Shown: positions 24,980 through 33,253 of the stretch, in pieces
Layout: every line of letters starts with the position of its first letter
Position numbering within the stretch: the first letter of the stretch is position 1
DNA from: Syntrophobacter sp. SbD2
GTDB taxonomy: Bacteria; Desulfobacterota; Binatia; UBA9968
NCBI GenBank assembly: GCA_945889495.1
Contig: CAMDBU010000034.1
Location: 1-41,861 of the forward strand
Reading direction: 5' to 3'
Length of the DNA: 41,861 bases
Program-made: the position numbers and the translations under genes
The notes under the pieces: model-generated
The model's input: the letters and a program-made list of their open reading frames with translations, nothing else
The model's database searches: none
What the model was told of the DNA's origin: nothing

Positions 24980-25372
24980 CTAGATGCGGATCACGGAATG
25001 GAGCAGATAAAGTGGCGGTGACTGGGAAGCTAATCCACCGGGCGGTCCATGTATAAGGAGAGCGGCAGCGGAAGATGCCAACTCCGAGCCAAGGTCGAGA
25101 ACCCGATAAACCAACGAAACGACAATGCGGCGCTCGGTCGCCGGTACGACCCTAGAAGCGCTGACAAAGGCGCCGAACAGATTGGCGCAGTGAATTTTTC
25201 CGTCCTCGGGATGGTGCGGCGCCGAACTGTCGCCGTGATGGTGCGCACCGTCCTGATGATCGTCGTGATGGCTGGATGAAGCCGCTGTCAAATTATCGCA
25301 ACCGGCGAACGCCCAAACGGCGCTGGCGTAAAGTAGCGAGAGGCAAATAGCGATGGCGAGTAAGCGTTTCAT
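24980..25372 (-). CDS. Small His-rich exported protein
   Basis: A 130-aa protein with signal peptide MKRLLAIAICLSLLYASAVWA, a His/Asp-rich stretch (SSHHDDHQDGAHHHGDSSAP) that should bind divalent metal, then IHCANLFGA and a hydrophobic segment, ending YLLHSVIRI. The layout resembles short DUF2946-type proteins of copper clusters, although I cannot assign the family firmly. Its C-terminus resembles that of the protein at 18921-19358. It is encoded just after lgt (17-bp gap). Confidence 0.65.
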   Translation of the reverse strand: MKRLLAIAICLSLLYASAVWAFAGCDNLTAASSSHHDDHQDGAHHHGDSSAPHHPEDGKIHCANLFGAFVSASRVVPATERRIVVSLVYRVLDLGSELASSAAALLIHGPPGGLASQSPPLYLLHSVIRI

Positions 25373-25389
25373 TTGACTTGCCAGGAAAG

Positions 25390-26193
25390 CTAGCGCGCAA
25401 CGCCGCCAGTTTCAAGCCGGCTCCGCGCCGGACGCATGACCAGCATGACGACTCCGATAACGACCAGCAGCAAACTGATCCACTGCGCCTCGGAGAACCC
25501 GAATCCAATACTTGGATTGATGCGCCAAAACTCGACGATGAAACGCATCAACCCGGCGAGAATCAGATAGAGCCAAGTGATCGTTCCCGCGGCCAAACCC
25601 TTTTTACCCAGCGACCAGAGTATGGCGAAGACCAATGCGCCTTGAAGGAATTCATAGATCGGCGTCGGATGAACCAGCACGCCGGGGGCGTAGGGAATGC
25701 CGGTGTTGGGATCGGCCCAGCCGACGATCGCCTTGGTGTAGGCGACGCCCCACGGGACATTGGTCACAGCGCCCCAGTCGCCGTCGCCGGCGAAGTGGCA
25801 GCCGATGCGGCCGACGCCGTAGGCCAAGGCCAGCGCCGGCGTGGTCATGTCGGCGCCGATCAGCCAGGGAATTTTATTTTTCTTGAGAATCCAACTGACC
25901 GCGGCGACGCCGCCAAAAAATCCGCCGTACCAGGTAAAGCCGGCGCCGGTGAGAATGTAGTTCAGCGGCGCGGCGAGAAAGCCCTGCCACTCTTCGACGA
26001 TATAGAGCAAGCGCGCGCCGACCAGGCCGCCGATGGCGGCGGCGAAGACCAGCGTCGATGCCAACTCGGGATCGTACTGATGACGCGATAATTCGCGCTT
26101 GACCGCCCACGCCGCGGTCAAAGCCGCCAGCGCCATGAACGCGCCAAAGCTATAAATCGTCAGCGGGCCAAGTTGGAAAATGATTGGATACAT
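25390..26193 (-). CDS. lgt: Prolipoprotein diacylglyceryl transferase
   Basis: A 267-aa inner-membrane enzyme that attaches diacylglycerol from phosphatidylglycerol to the lipobox Cys of prolipoproteins. It has about seven TM segments and the Lgt signatures: TWYGGFFGG, then GRIGCHFAGDGDWG (the conserved GRxGNxxxGxxxG region) and HPTPIYEF. The start at 26193 (MYPIIFQLGPLTIYSFG) matches the family N-terminus; the longer frame to 26241 is not used. Having lgt inside a metal-resistance island is notable because several encoded island proteins carry lipoboxes. It could be an accessory copy. Confidence 0.9.
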   Translation of the reverse strand: MYPIIFQLGPLTIYSFGAFMALAALTAAWAVKRELSRHQYDPELASTLVFAAAIGGLVGARLLYIVEEWQGFLAAPLNYILTGAGFTWYGGFFGGVAAVSWILKKNKIPWLIGADMTTPALALAYGVGRIGCHFAGDGDWGAVTNVPWGVAYTKAIVGWADPNTGIPYAPGVLVHPTPIYEFLQGALVFAILWSLGKKGLAAGTITWLYLILAGLMRFIVEFWRINPSIGFGFSEAQWISLLLVVIGVVMLVMRPARSRLETGGVAR

Positions 26194-26342
26194 TGCGGCA
26201 AGACTCGATGGGTCAATACGCGGCGGCCGAGCGAAACTCAATGGACGCGGAATCGCTTACCGTGCATGGGAATCAATTATCACCGATGCCAGTCCGTCGC
26301 CAGCTCTGACGAGCCGTTGAGGGGAATTTCACCATCTCCTAG

Positions 26343-29300
26343 TCATGGGCCCTCGTTGCCAGACAACCGCGCCGCGGCTCGGCCTTCGACCCAGTCATAA
26401 AGCACCGGCAATAAGACCAAGGTCAGAAAGGTCGAGCTCAGGATACCGCCGATCACCACAGTGGCCAGCGGCCGCTGCACTTCCGCGCCGGCGCCGGCGG
26501 CGATCGCCATGGGCACGAAGCCGAGGCTGGCCACCAATGCGGTCATCAACACCGGGCGCAGGCGGGTGAGCGATCCTTCGATGACCGAGTCGCGAATGGC
26601 TTTACCCTCCTCGCGCAGCTGGTTGAAGTAGCTGATCATCACCAGCCCGTTCAGTACAGCCACGCCGCTGAGCGCGATGAAACCCACCGCGGCGGTAATG
26701 CTGAACGGCATGCCGCGCAGCCAAAGGGCGAAGGTGCCGCCGGTCAGCGCCAGGGGAATGCCGGAGTAGACCAGTAAAGCCTGGCGCAGGCTACCGAAGG
26801 CAAAAAAGATCAGCACGAAGATAAGCGCCAATGCCGATGGCACGACGACCGCCAGGCGGGTGCGCGCTTCTTGGAGATTTTTGAACTGCCCGCCGAACTC
26901 TAAACGGTAATTTTCCGGCAAACGCAGCTGCGCCTCGATGCGCCGCTCGGCTTCGCGGACAAACCCCTCCACGTCGCGTACATTCAGATTCACCATCAAC
27001 GCGGCGCGCCGCTGGCCGTCGTCGCGCCGGATCGGTTCAACCGCCTTGAGGGTCTTGAATTCCACCAGTTTGCCAAGCGCAATCAGACCGTCCTGGCCGA
27101 CCCGCACCGGCAATTTCTTGATTTGCTCATCATCCGAACGCAGCTCTTCGGCCATGCGCACGACGATGTCATAACGGCGGTTGCCGTCGACGATACTGCC
27201 GACCTCGCGGCCGGCCAGGGCCACGCCGATCGCTTTGTTCACTTCGCCAGCCGGCAAACTATGGCGCCGCAGCGCATCGCGCTTGATCTCCATTTGTAAC
27301 TGCGGCGTGCGCCCCTCGGTTTCGAATTCGACCTGGGCCACGCCCGGGGTCTTTTCGAGAATGCCCCTAATCTGTTCGGCGAATTTTTCAAGCAGGTCGT
27401 AATCGTCGCCGAAAATCTTCACCGCCAGTTCGGCGCGCGTGCCTTCGAGCATCTCGTTGAAGCGCATCTCGATGGGCTGGCCGAAAAGGATTGAATAGTC
27501 GGGGTTGATTTTCTTCAGTGTTGCCTCGATCTGCTCGCGCAACTCCGCTTTATTCGCCGGCCTGCCGGCGGTTTTCGGCCACTCGGCCAGCGCTTTATAA
27601 AATATGTAAACATCGCTCTCGTTGGGCGGCATCGGGTCGGTGGCGATTTCGCTGGTGCCGATGCGGGTGAAGACGCGGACGATCTCGGGAAATTCCTTGG
27701 CCAAGCGGTTCTCGACTTCAATGTCGGTGCGCAGCGATTCCGCCAAACTCATGCCGACGGGTTTGTAGAGCATCGCGGTGATCGAACCCTCGTCGAGTTT
27801 GGGCACGAACTCCGCCCCCAAACGGCCAAACAGCCACAGCGAGCCGGCAAAGATCGCCACGGCGGCGATCGCCACGAGCCAGCGCAGCCGTAAGGCGGTC
27901 TCAAGCGTTGGCCCATAGGCGCGCTTAGCCAGGCGGATCGCCAGGTTGTCGCCTTCGTGCATTCTGCCGCGCAGCAGCGCCGAGCACAGCACCGGCATTA
28001 ACGAAAGCGCGAGCAGCAACGCGCCGGCGAGGGCGAGCATGACGGTGAGCGCCATGGGATGAAACATTTTCCCTTCGATGCCGGTGAGCGCGAGAATCGG
28101 GATATAGACGACGGTAATGATCAGCACGCCGAAAAACATCGGATTGCCGACCTGTTTGGCGGCGCTGAGCACGGTATGGGCGCGCTCTTCGATGTTGAGC
28201 GGGCGTCCGAGCTCATGTTGGCGCTGGCCGAGCCGGCGCACGATGTTCTCGACGATGACCACCGCGCCGTCGATGATCAGGCCGAAATCCACCGCGCCGA
28301 GACTCATTAAGTTTCCCGAGATGCCGAACCTGGCCATCCCCATGAGCGCGAACAGGAAAGAAAGCGGGATCGCCGCTGCGACGATGAGCGCGGCGCGCCA
28401 GTTGCCGAGCAAGATCAGCAGCACGGCGACCACCAGCACGGCGCCTTCAAATAGGTTGGTCTTAATCGTGCCGACCGTGCGCTCGATCAGTTCGGAGCGG
28501 TCGTATTGTATCTGGATCTCGACGCCTTCGGGCAGCTTGCTCTGAATTTCGCCGATGCGCGCCTTGACGCGCTCGGCGACGTCGCGGCTGTTCTCGCCGG
28601 CGAGCATCATGATCGTGCCGATGACCGCCTCGTGGCCATCAAGGGTCGCCGCGCCGGTGCGAAATTTAGTGCCGGTCTTAACCTCGGCTACGTCTTTGAC
28701 CAGCAGCGGGCCGACGCCGGCGGCGAATTTGAGCGGCAGATTGGCGATGTCCGCCGCATTGTTCACCCGGCTCACGGCGCGGATGGTGAGTTGCTCGGCG
28801 CCGCGGTTGATGATCCCGCCGCCGGCATTTTCGACGTTCTGCGCGATCAGGTCGGCCAGTTCGCCGAACGTCATGCCCGCCGCGGCGAGGGATTCCGGTT
28901 TGGGCTGGACGACGAATTGCTTTTCATAGCCGCCGCTCTCGTTGATTTCAGCGACCCCCGGCACGGTGCGCAGCAGCGGCTTGATGACATATTCTTGGAT
29001 TTGACTCAGCTCGATCAACTGCGCCAATTCCGCCGCCGGCTTAAGCTTCGCGTCGCTACGGTAATTGACGCTATAGTAAAAAATCTCCCCAAGACCGGTG
29101 CTGATCGGCGCCAGTTTGGCGAGCGCGCCGGCGGGCAAGCGCTCCGCCACACCTTGGAGCCGTTCGGCGACCAGCTGTCTTGCCCGGTAGATATCGGTGC
29201 CATCTTTGAATTGGATGGTCACCTGCGACAAGCCGAATTTTGTCAACGAGCGCGTTTCGTCCACCCCGGGCAGGCCGGCCAGAGCGATTTCGATGGGCTG

Positions 29301-29498
29301 GGTGACGAGCTTTTCCGACTCTTCGGCGGCGAGCGCGGCTACTTCGGTGTTCACCTGCACCTGCGGCGCGGTAATGTCGGGCACGGCATCGATGGGTAAG
29401 TGCCATGCCGACCACAGGCCGCCGGCGAACAAGACGATGGCGGCCAGCAGAACGAATCCCGGCTGGCGCATGGAAAATTCGAGAATTTTATCAATCAC
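26343..29498 (-). CDS. Heavy-metal RND efflux pump (CzcA/CusA family), second copy
   Basis: A 1051-aa HME-RND transporter. The N-terminus LPIDAVPDITAPQVQVNTE is CzcA-like, and the central motif DFGLIIDGAVVIVENIVRR (near residue 400) carries the proton-relay Asp typical of divalent-cation exporters. The second TM half has GFIALSGVAVLNGLVMI. It is clearly diverged from the CusA copy at 9287-12514, whose motif is GAMVDAAIIMVENAH. It starts 12 bp after the adjacent TolC-family gene. No periplasmic adaptor gene is found beside it, so it may borrow one. Substrate (Co/Zn/Cd versus Cu/Ag) is not certain. Confidence 0.9.
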   Translation of the reverse strand: MIDKILEFSMRQPGFVLLAAIVLFAGGLWSAWHLPIDAVPDITAPQVQVNTEVAALAAEESEKLVTQPIEIALAGLPGVDETRSLTKFGLSQVTIQFKDGTDIYRARQLVAERLQGVAERLPAGALAKLAPISTGLGEIFYYSVNYRSDAKLKPAAELAQLIELSQIQEYVIKPLLRTVPGVAEINESGGYEKQFVVQPKPESLAAAGMTFGELADLIAQNVENAGGGIINRGAEQLTIRAVSRVNNAADIANLPLKFAAGVGPLLVKDVAEVKTGTKFRTGAATLDGHEAVIGTIMMLAGENSRDVAERVKARIGEIQSKLPEGVEIQIQYDRSELIERTVGTIKTNLFEGAVLVVAVLLILLGNWRAALIVAAAIPLSFLFALMGMARFGISGNLMSLGAVDFGLIIDGAVVIVENIVRRLGQRQHELGRPLNIEERAHTVLSAAKQVGNPMFFGVLIITVVYIPILALTGIEGKMFHPMALTVMLALAGALLLALSLMPVLCSALLRGRMHEGDNLAIRLAKRAYGPTLETALRLRWLVAIAAVAIFAGSLWLFGRLGAEFVPKLDEGSITAMLYKPVGMSLAESLRTDIEVENRLAKEFPEIVRVFTRIGTSEIATDPMPPNESDVYIFYKALAEWPKTAGRPANKAELREQIEATLKKINPDYSILFGQPIEMRFNEMLEGTRAELAVKIFGDDYDLLEKFAEQIRGILEKTPGVAQVEFETEGRTPQLQMEIKRDALRRHSLPAGEVNKAIGVALAGREVGSIVDGNRRYDIVVRMAEELRSDDEQIKKLPVRVGQDGLIALGKLVEFKTLKAVEPIRRDDGQRRAALMVNLNVRDVEGFVREAERRIEAQLRLPENYRLEFGGQFKNLQEARTRLAVVVPSALALIFVLIFFAFGSLRQALLVYSGIPLALTGGTFALWLRGMPFSITAAVGFIALSGVAVLNGLVMISYFNQLREEGKAIRDSVIEGSLTRLRPVLMTALVASLGFVPMAIAAGAGAEVQRPLATVVIGGILSSTFLTLVLLPVLYDWVEGRAAARLSGNEGP

Positions 29499-29510
29499 GG
29501 TCCAAGCGCC

Positions 29511-30872
29511 TCAAGGTTTCGCGGTTTTACTCTGAACCGCGTTGATGTTAAGGCCGGTGAGCAGCTCCAGTTGTTGCGCCGCGTCGAGGGCTTCACGCTG
29601 GGTTTCCCATAGCGCTTCGACGGCTTCGAGATATTGCTTCTGCAACTCGACGTAAGTGGCGAGCGGCACCGCGCCGAGCCGGTAGTGACGGTCGGCCAGC
29701 GCCGCGGCGCGGCGAAATTCAGCTACGGATTCGGCCCGCCACTTGGCCATCTCGCTAAGTTTGGTCCGATAGACCAGCGCCTTGTCGACGATTTGTCTCT
29801 CGATGTTACGCTGGGTCACGTACATGGAGGTTTCCGCCTGCTTCTGCCGGGACGCGGCCGATTCGATGTTCCCCTCGTTGCGGCTCCACAGCGGTAGCGG
29901 CACCGAGACGCCAATGCCGATTTGCCGCTCACGCTCCCCCGCTCGTTCCTGGGAAAAATAGGGCCCCACAGAAAACGACGGATAAACCTCTTTCTTCGCC
30001 AGCTCCACCTTGAAGCCCTGTTGTTCCAACTCCACCTGGCGCATCCGGAGCTCGAAATTGTTGGCCCTTGCCGCGGTCAACAAAGTGTCCAGCTCCGGCG
30101 CGGCGCTAAACGTTAGCCCCACCGGTGTCACTTTAAACGCGCTCTGCCAGGGCTGGCCGCGCAGTTGGTTCAATTCGAGCAACGCGGCTTGCTCGGCTAG
30201 CTCCGCCTCGCTGGCTTTACGCAGCATCGCGATCGCCGTCGCTTCGACGATGCGCAGCTCCAGCTCGGGAGTAATTCCCGCCAGATCCCGTTGCACGATC
30301 ACCTGGCGCAAGGCGTGAAAGCGATCGGCAACTTCGCGGGCCGCCACGGACTTCTGTTGCGACGCGAACAAACCATAGACGACTGAGCCGGTGCGCGCGG
30401 CCAGCGCGGCTTTGAACTGGCCGAACCCGAGCTCGGCTAATTGAATCTGTTGGTTGGCGATCGCCTTGCGTAGCGGGATGCGTCCGGGCCATTCGATGGT
30501 TTGCCGCACCGATACCGACCAGGCAAGCCCCTCGGCGGCCAGACCGCCGCCGGTCACGCGCTTATCGCCGACCGTCGTGGACAGTTCCGGATTGGCCCAT
30601 GCCGCCGCAGTTCGCGCTTCGCCCTTGGCGGCCGCGATCTCAGCGCTGTAGAAATTCAGTTCGGGATTATGCTCCAGCACGTCCGCGATCGCTTGATCGA
30701 GGGTCACCTGAACCACAGGCGCGCTGGCGTTGATTGCTCTCTTGGTTCTTTCCGCCCCATGGCTGTCGCCGATAAGCATGGCGCCGATCGACACCATGGC
30801 GCCGATCGCGCTGAAAGATTGAATTAGAAACTTATATTCTCGGAAAAATCCGGCACAAATGCGTCGCGGCAT
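29511..30872 (-). CDS. TolC-family outer-membrane protein (CzcC-like)
   Basis: A 453-aa outer-membrane efflux protein with an N-terminal hydrophobic leader (FLIQSFSAIGAMVSIGAMLIG). TolC repeat features are VTLDQAIADVLEHNPELNFYSAEIAAAKGE, the SVSVRQTIEWPGRIPLRKAIA groove segment, and LPLWSRNEGNIESAASR typical of CzcC/CusC-like channels. ATG 30872 is chosen because GGGAG lies seven bases upstream; the earlier frame start at 30926 lacks this. It is encoded directly before the second RND pump and is presumably its exit channel. Confidence 0.85.
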   Translation of the reverse strand: MPRRICAGFFREYKFLIQSFSAIGAMVSIGAMLIGDSHGAERTKRAINASAPVVQVTLDQAIADVLEHNPELNFYSAEIAAAKGEARTAAAWANPELSTTVGDKRVTGGGLAAEGLAWSVSVRQTIEWPGRIPLRKAIANQQIQLAELGFGQFKAALAARTGSVVYGLFASQQKSVAAREVADRFHALRQVIVQRDLAGITPELELRIVEATAIAMLRKASEAELAEQAALLELNQLRGQPWQSAFKVTPVGLTFSAAPELDTLLTAARANNFELRMRQVELEQQGFKVELAKKEVYPSFSVGPYFSQERAGERERQIGIGVSVPLPLWSRNEGNIESAASRQKQAETSMYVTQRNIERQIVDKALVYRTKLSEMAKWRAESVAEFRRAAALADRHYRLGAVPLATYVELQKQYLEAVEALWETQREALDAAQQLELLTGLNINAVQSKTAKP

Positions 30873-30966
30873 TGTTACTCCCTGGCATTTGTGAGCGGCC
30901 TCGCTTGTCGAGCGAAACCGCGCCAAATACGGCGTAGAAATATTCGCTTGGCAAAAAACTAGCGAA

Positions 30967-31413
30967 CTAAACGGCGACCGGAGGAGAACGGGGTGCTTTG
31001 GGAGTGTGATGGACTTCTAGCGATGGAGGTGAATGCTCAAGTGCGAGGAAAGCATAATCGTCGGCTGCTTGGCGGAGTAAGTTTCCATCGAGAGCTACGG
31101 CAAAAAATCGCGGTGCTTGCGAACCTTTGCCGGTCGGCAATTTGCCGATTCGGCCGGTCAGCGCGGAAAAACTACCTTGTGAAAAGTGGCCAAAATGGTG
31201 CCCGCTCACGGCGAACGATGCACGGTCCAAAGGATCGTAATCTCGCGCCGACTCGGGGAAAAGGTCGGCGTGGATAATAATATGTTGGTGCCGTGCCCCA
31301 CCCTCATCGTGGCCGTGAGACGAATGAACATGCAAAATCGGCAGGAGGAGCGCCGCGGTTAATATTAACGGCGACAGCGCGAGGCGACAGAGCTTGGTTC
31401 GCAATGGGGACAT
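30967..31413 (-). CDS. His-rich exported protein of metal cluster
   Basis: A 148-aa protein with a hydrophobic leader (LALSPLILTAALLLPILHVHSSHGH) followed by a His-rich segment (GHDEGGARHQHIIIHADLFP, SGHHFGHFSQG). Its C-terminal half includes SPPSLEVHHTPKAPRSPP. The leader, His cluster and SPP tail are shared in layout with the protein at 24980-25372. It is probably a periplasmic metal-binding or cell-surface protein, and no named family is assigned with confidence. Confidence 0.6.
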   Translation of the reverse strand: MSPLRTKLCRLALSPLILTAALLLPILHVHSSHGHDEGGARHQHIIIHADLFPESARDYDPLDRASFAVSGHHFGHFSQGSFSALTGRIGKLPTGKGSQAPRFFAVALDGNLLRQAADDYAFLALEHSPPSLEVHHTPKAPRSPPVAV

Positions 31414-31497
31414 TGGTAACGAGCATGAGAATAGTTCAATTCTCGCGAGAAGTCTAATCCAAGTTAAAACAACCCGACAACCATCGCTTGAGCGAAA

Positions 31498-32208
31498 TCA
31501 GCTCCGAGGTTTGTTTTCCAGCGAAAAAATCACATCGATCGCCTTCGTGCCAGGGTCGCGAACCGTGATGGGTTGGCCCTGCCGTCCCAACCGCTCGTGC
31601 CAGATTTCGATTTCATAGTTGCCCGGCGGGATGGCGTCGAAAGAAAACTCGCCCTTGTCATCGGTCACCGCGTAATAAGGCGCGTCGGTGACGATAATCG
31701 CCGCGCTCATCCAGGTATGGAGCACGTCGCAGTCGATGCGAATAATTCCGACACGATCGAGCCGTTTGGTCACCTGGCGCCATTTCGGCAGGCCGACGTT
31801 GAATAAAGTCTCACGACCCAAGCGCGCATGGACGGTGTGCAGGATCGGGTCGCTGTTCTTGAGCAAGAGCTCGCTGCCAACTGGCGCGATTTGGACATGG
31901 GGCGTGAAGGCGCAGCGTTGGTTATCGAGAACTATCGATGCCGGCGGGGTTGCGGTGATCGCGCCCAGCGGACGTAAAATTACCGCGGCGTTGCGCAGCC
32001 GGCCATCGCCATTTATCAGCAAAGTCTCGTTGGCCACCCGGGCGCCGCAGAAGGACCGGCTTTTGAACACCGGCAGCGGTTTCGGCTTGGCTGGCACTCC
32101 GGCAACGCTGACAACGCCTAAAACTCGGCTGCCAGCCGACACCTGCGTCGCCGCTAGAAGCGGCAGCAAAGCCGCCAAACCGTAGGTAAGCAATTTAGTC
32201 ACGAGCAT
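31498..32208 (-). CDS. Exported cupredoxin-like / carboxypeptidase regulatory-like domain protein
   Basis: A 236-aa exported protein: signal peptide (LLTYGLAALLPLLAATQVSAG), a cupredoxin-like beta domain, then a CarboxypepD_reg-like beta-sandwich (YYAVTDDKGEFSFDAIPPGNYEIEIWHERLG). Candidate copper ligands are the His in DPILHTVHA and the IDCDVLHTWM cluster (Cys, His, Met), similar to the CDIHPWM motif of this protein group but with one extra residue. Such proteins are annotated as 'methylamine utilisation' or plastocyanin-like and occur near c-type cytochromes. It is first in the minus-strand island and divergent from dtd; the 74-bp gap 32209-32282 must hold both promoters. Confidence 0.75.
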   Translation of the reverse strand: MLVTKLLTYGLAALLPLLAATQVSAGSRVLGVVSVAGVPAKPKPLPVFKSRSFCGARVANETLLINGDGRLRNAAVILRPLGAITATPPASIVLDNQRCAFTPHVQIAPVGSELLLKNSDPILHTVHARLGRETLFNVGLPKWRQVTKRLDRVGIIRIDCDVLHTWMSAAIIVTDAPYYAVTDDKGEFSFDAIPPGNYEIEIWHERLGRQGQPITVRDPGTKAIDVIFSLENKPRS

Positions 32209-32282
32209 TGATCTAATAGTTGAGGCTGGCGATTTTCTCTGCTAACAATCTCGCTGCTTAGGGATAGCGATTTAAACCACAA

Positions 32283-32720
32283 GTGCGCCTAGTAATTCAA
32301 AGAGTCAGCGAAGCCAGCGTCAGCGTCGACGGCCAAACCATCGGCCGCATTGGCGCCGGCTTATGCATTCTCGTCGGCATCGGCAAGGACGACAACCCCA
32401 ACAATGCCGCGGTTTTCGCCGACAAAGTGAAAAATCTGCGCATCTTCGAAGATGATCAGGACAAGATGAATCGCTCGCTGGTCGACAGCCGCGGCGCGGT
32501 GCTAGTCATCTCGCAGTTCACCCTGTACGCCGACTGCCGCAAAGGCAACCGGCCATCGTTCACCGACGCCGCGCCGGCGGCGTTGGCCGAGGAGATTTAT
32601 TTGGCATTCGCCAAACAGCTCAGCGATGCCGGTGTGACCGTCGCCATCGGGCAGTTTCAAGCCCACATGAAAGTCGCGTTGGTCAACGACGGCCCGGTGA
32701 CGATAATTTTGGAAGGGTAA
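32283..32720 (+). CDS. dtd: D-aminoacyl-tRNA deacylase
   Basis: A 145-aa protein, the normal length of Dtd, which removes D-amino acids mischarged on tRNA. The conserved motifs SQFTLYADCRKGNRPSF (substrate pocket) and NDGPVTIILE (C-terminal Gly-Pro, which rejects L-amino acids) are present, as is the RLVIQRVSEASVSVDG start. The start codon is GTG, immediately followed by the family N-terminus. The ribosome site is weak. trmL begins two bases after its stop, so the two form an operon. Confidence 0.95.
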   Translation: MRLVIQRVSEASVSVDGQTIGRIGAGLCILVGIGKDDNPNNAAVFADKVKNLRIFEDDQDKMNRSLVDSRGAVLVISQFTLYADCRKGNRPSFTDAAPAALAEEIYLAFAKQLSDAGVTVAIGQFQAHMKVALVNDGPVTIILEG

Positions 32721-32722
32721 AG

Positions 32723-33175
32723 ATGCAAGTCGTCCTGTTCGAACCGGAGATCCCGCCCAACACCGGCAGTGTCGCGCGCTTGTGCGCGGCGACGTTGACG
32801 CCGCTCCATTTGATCGAGCCGCTCGGTTTCAAGATCGACGACAAGCATTTGAAGCGCGCCGGTCTGGACTATTGGCCGTTTGTCGATTTGCACGTTCACC
32901 AGGGCTGGCCGCAGTTCCTCGATCAAATTAAACCGGCGCGGCTGCTCTATTTCACCAAGAAGGCGGAGCGGTCGTACACGTCGATTTGTTATAATGATGA
33001 CGACTTTCTCGTCTTTGGCCCGGAAACCCGCGGCCTGCCGGACGCCATGTGGCAAGATCTCGCGGCCTGCGCGCTGCGCATTCCCATGAGCGGCACCGGC
33101 GTGCGCAGTTTGAATTTATCTAACGCGGTTTCCATCGTCCTTTATGAAGGCTTGCGCCAGTTGGGCAAGACTTAA
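32723..33175 (+). CDS. trmL: tRNA (cytidine/uridine-34-2'-O)-methyltransferase
   Basis: A 150-aa SPOUT-fold methyltransferase that 2'-O-methylates the wobble base of tRNA-Leu. Motifs: VLFEPEIPPNTGSVARLCAA (motif 1), FGPETRGLP (motif 2) and IPMSGTGVRSLNLSNAVSIV (motif 3, the SAM-binding knot). The ribosome site GGAAGGG lies at the end of dtd. The length matches E. coli TrmL (157 aa). The 78 bp before the next gene contain a possible TTGACG -35 box (33190-33195) without a convincing -10. Confidence 0.93.
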   Translation: MQVVLFEPEIPPNTGSVARLCAATLTPLHLIEPLGFKIDDKHLKRAGLDYWPFVDLHVHQGWPQFLDQIKPARLLYFTKKAERSYTSICYNDDDFLVFGPETRGLPDAMWQDLAACALRIPMSGTGVRSLNLSNAVSIVLYEGLRQLGKT

Positions 33176-33253
33176 TTTAACAACAGGCCTTGACGGTGAA
33201 ACATAGAATGGTTAATTAACGGCAACAAATTTGTCCCGGAGGGGGTTGAACAT

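Noticed and set aside
28506-29399. Long open frame on the plus strand opposite the second RND gene
   Set aside because: Antisense shadow of the CzcA/CusA-family gene; Asp/Arg/Gly-rich composition typical of reverse-frame reading and no family match.
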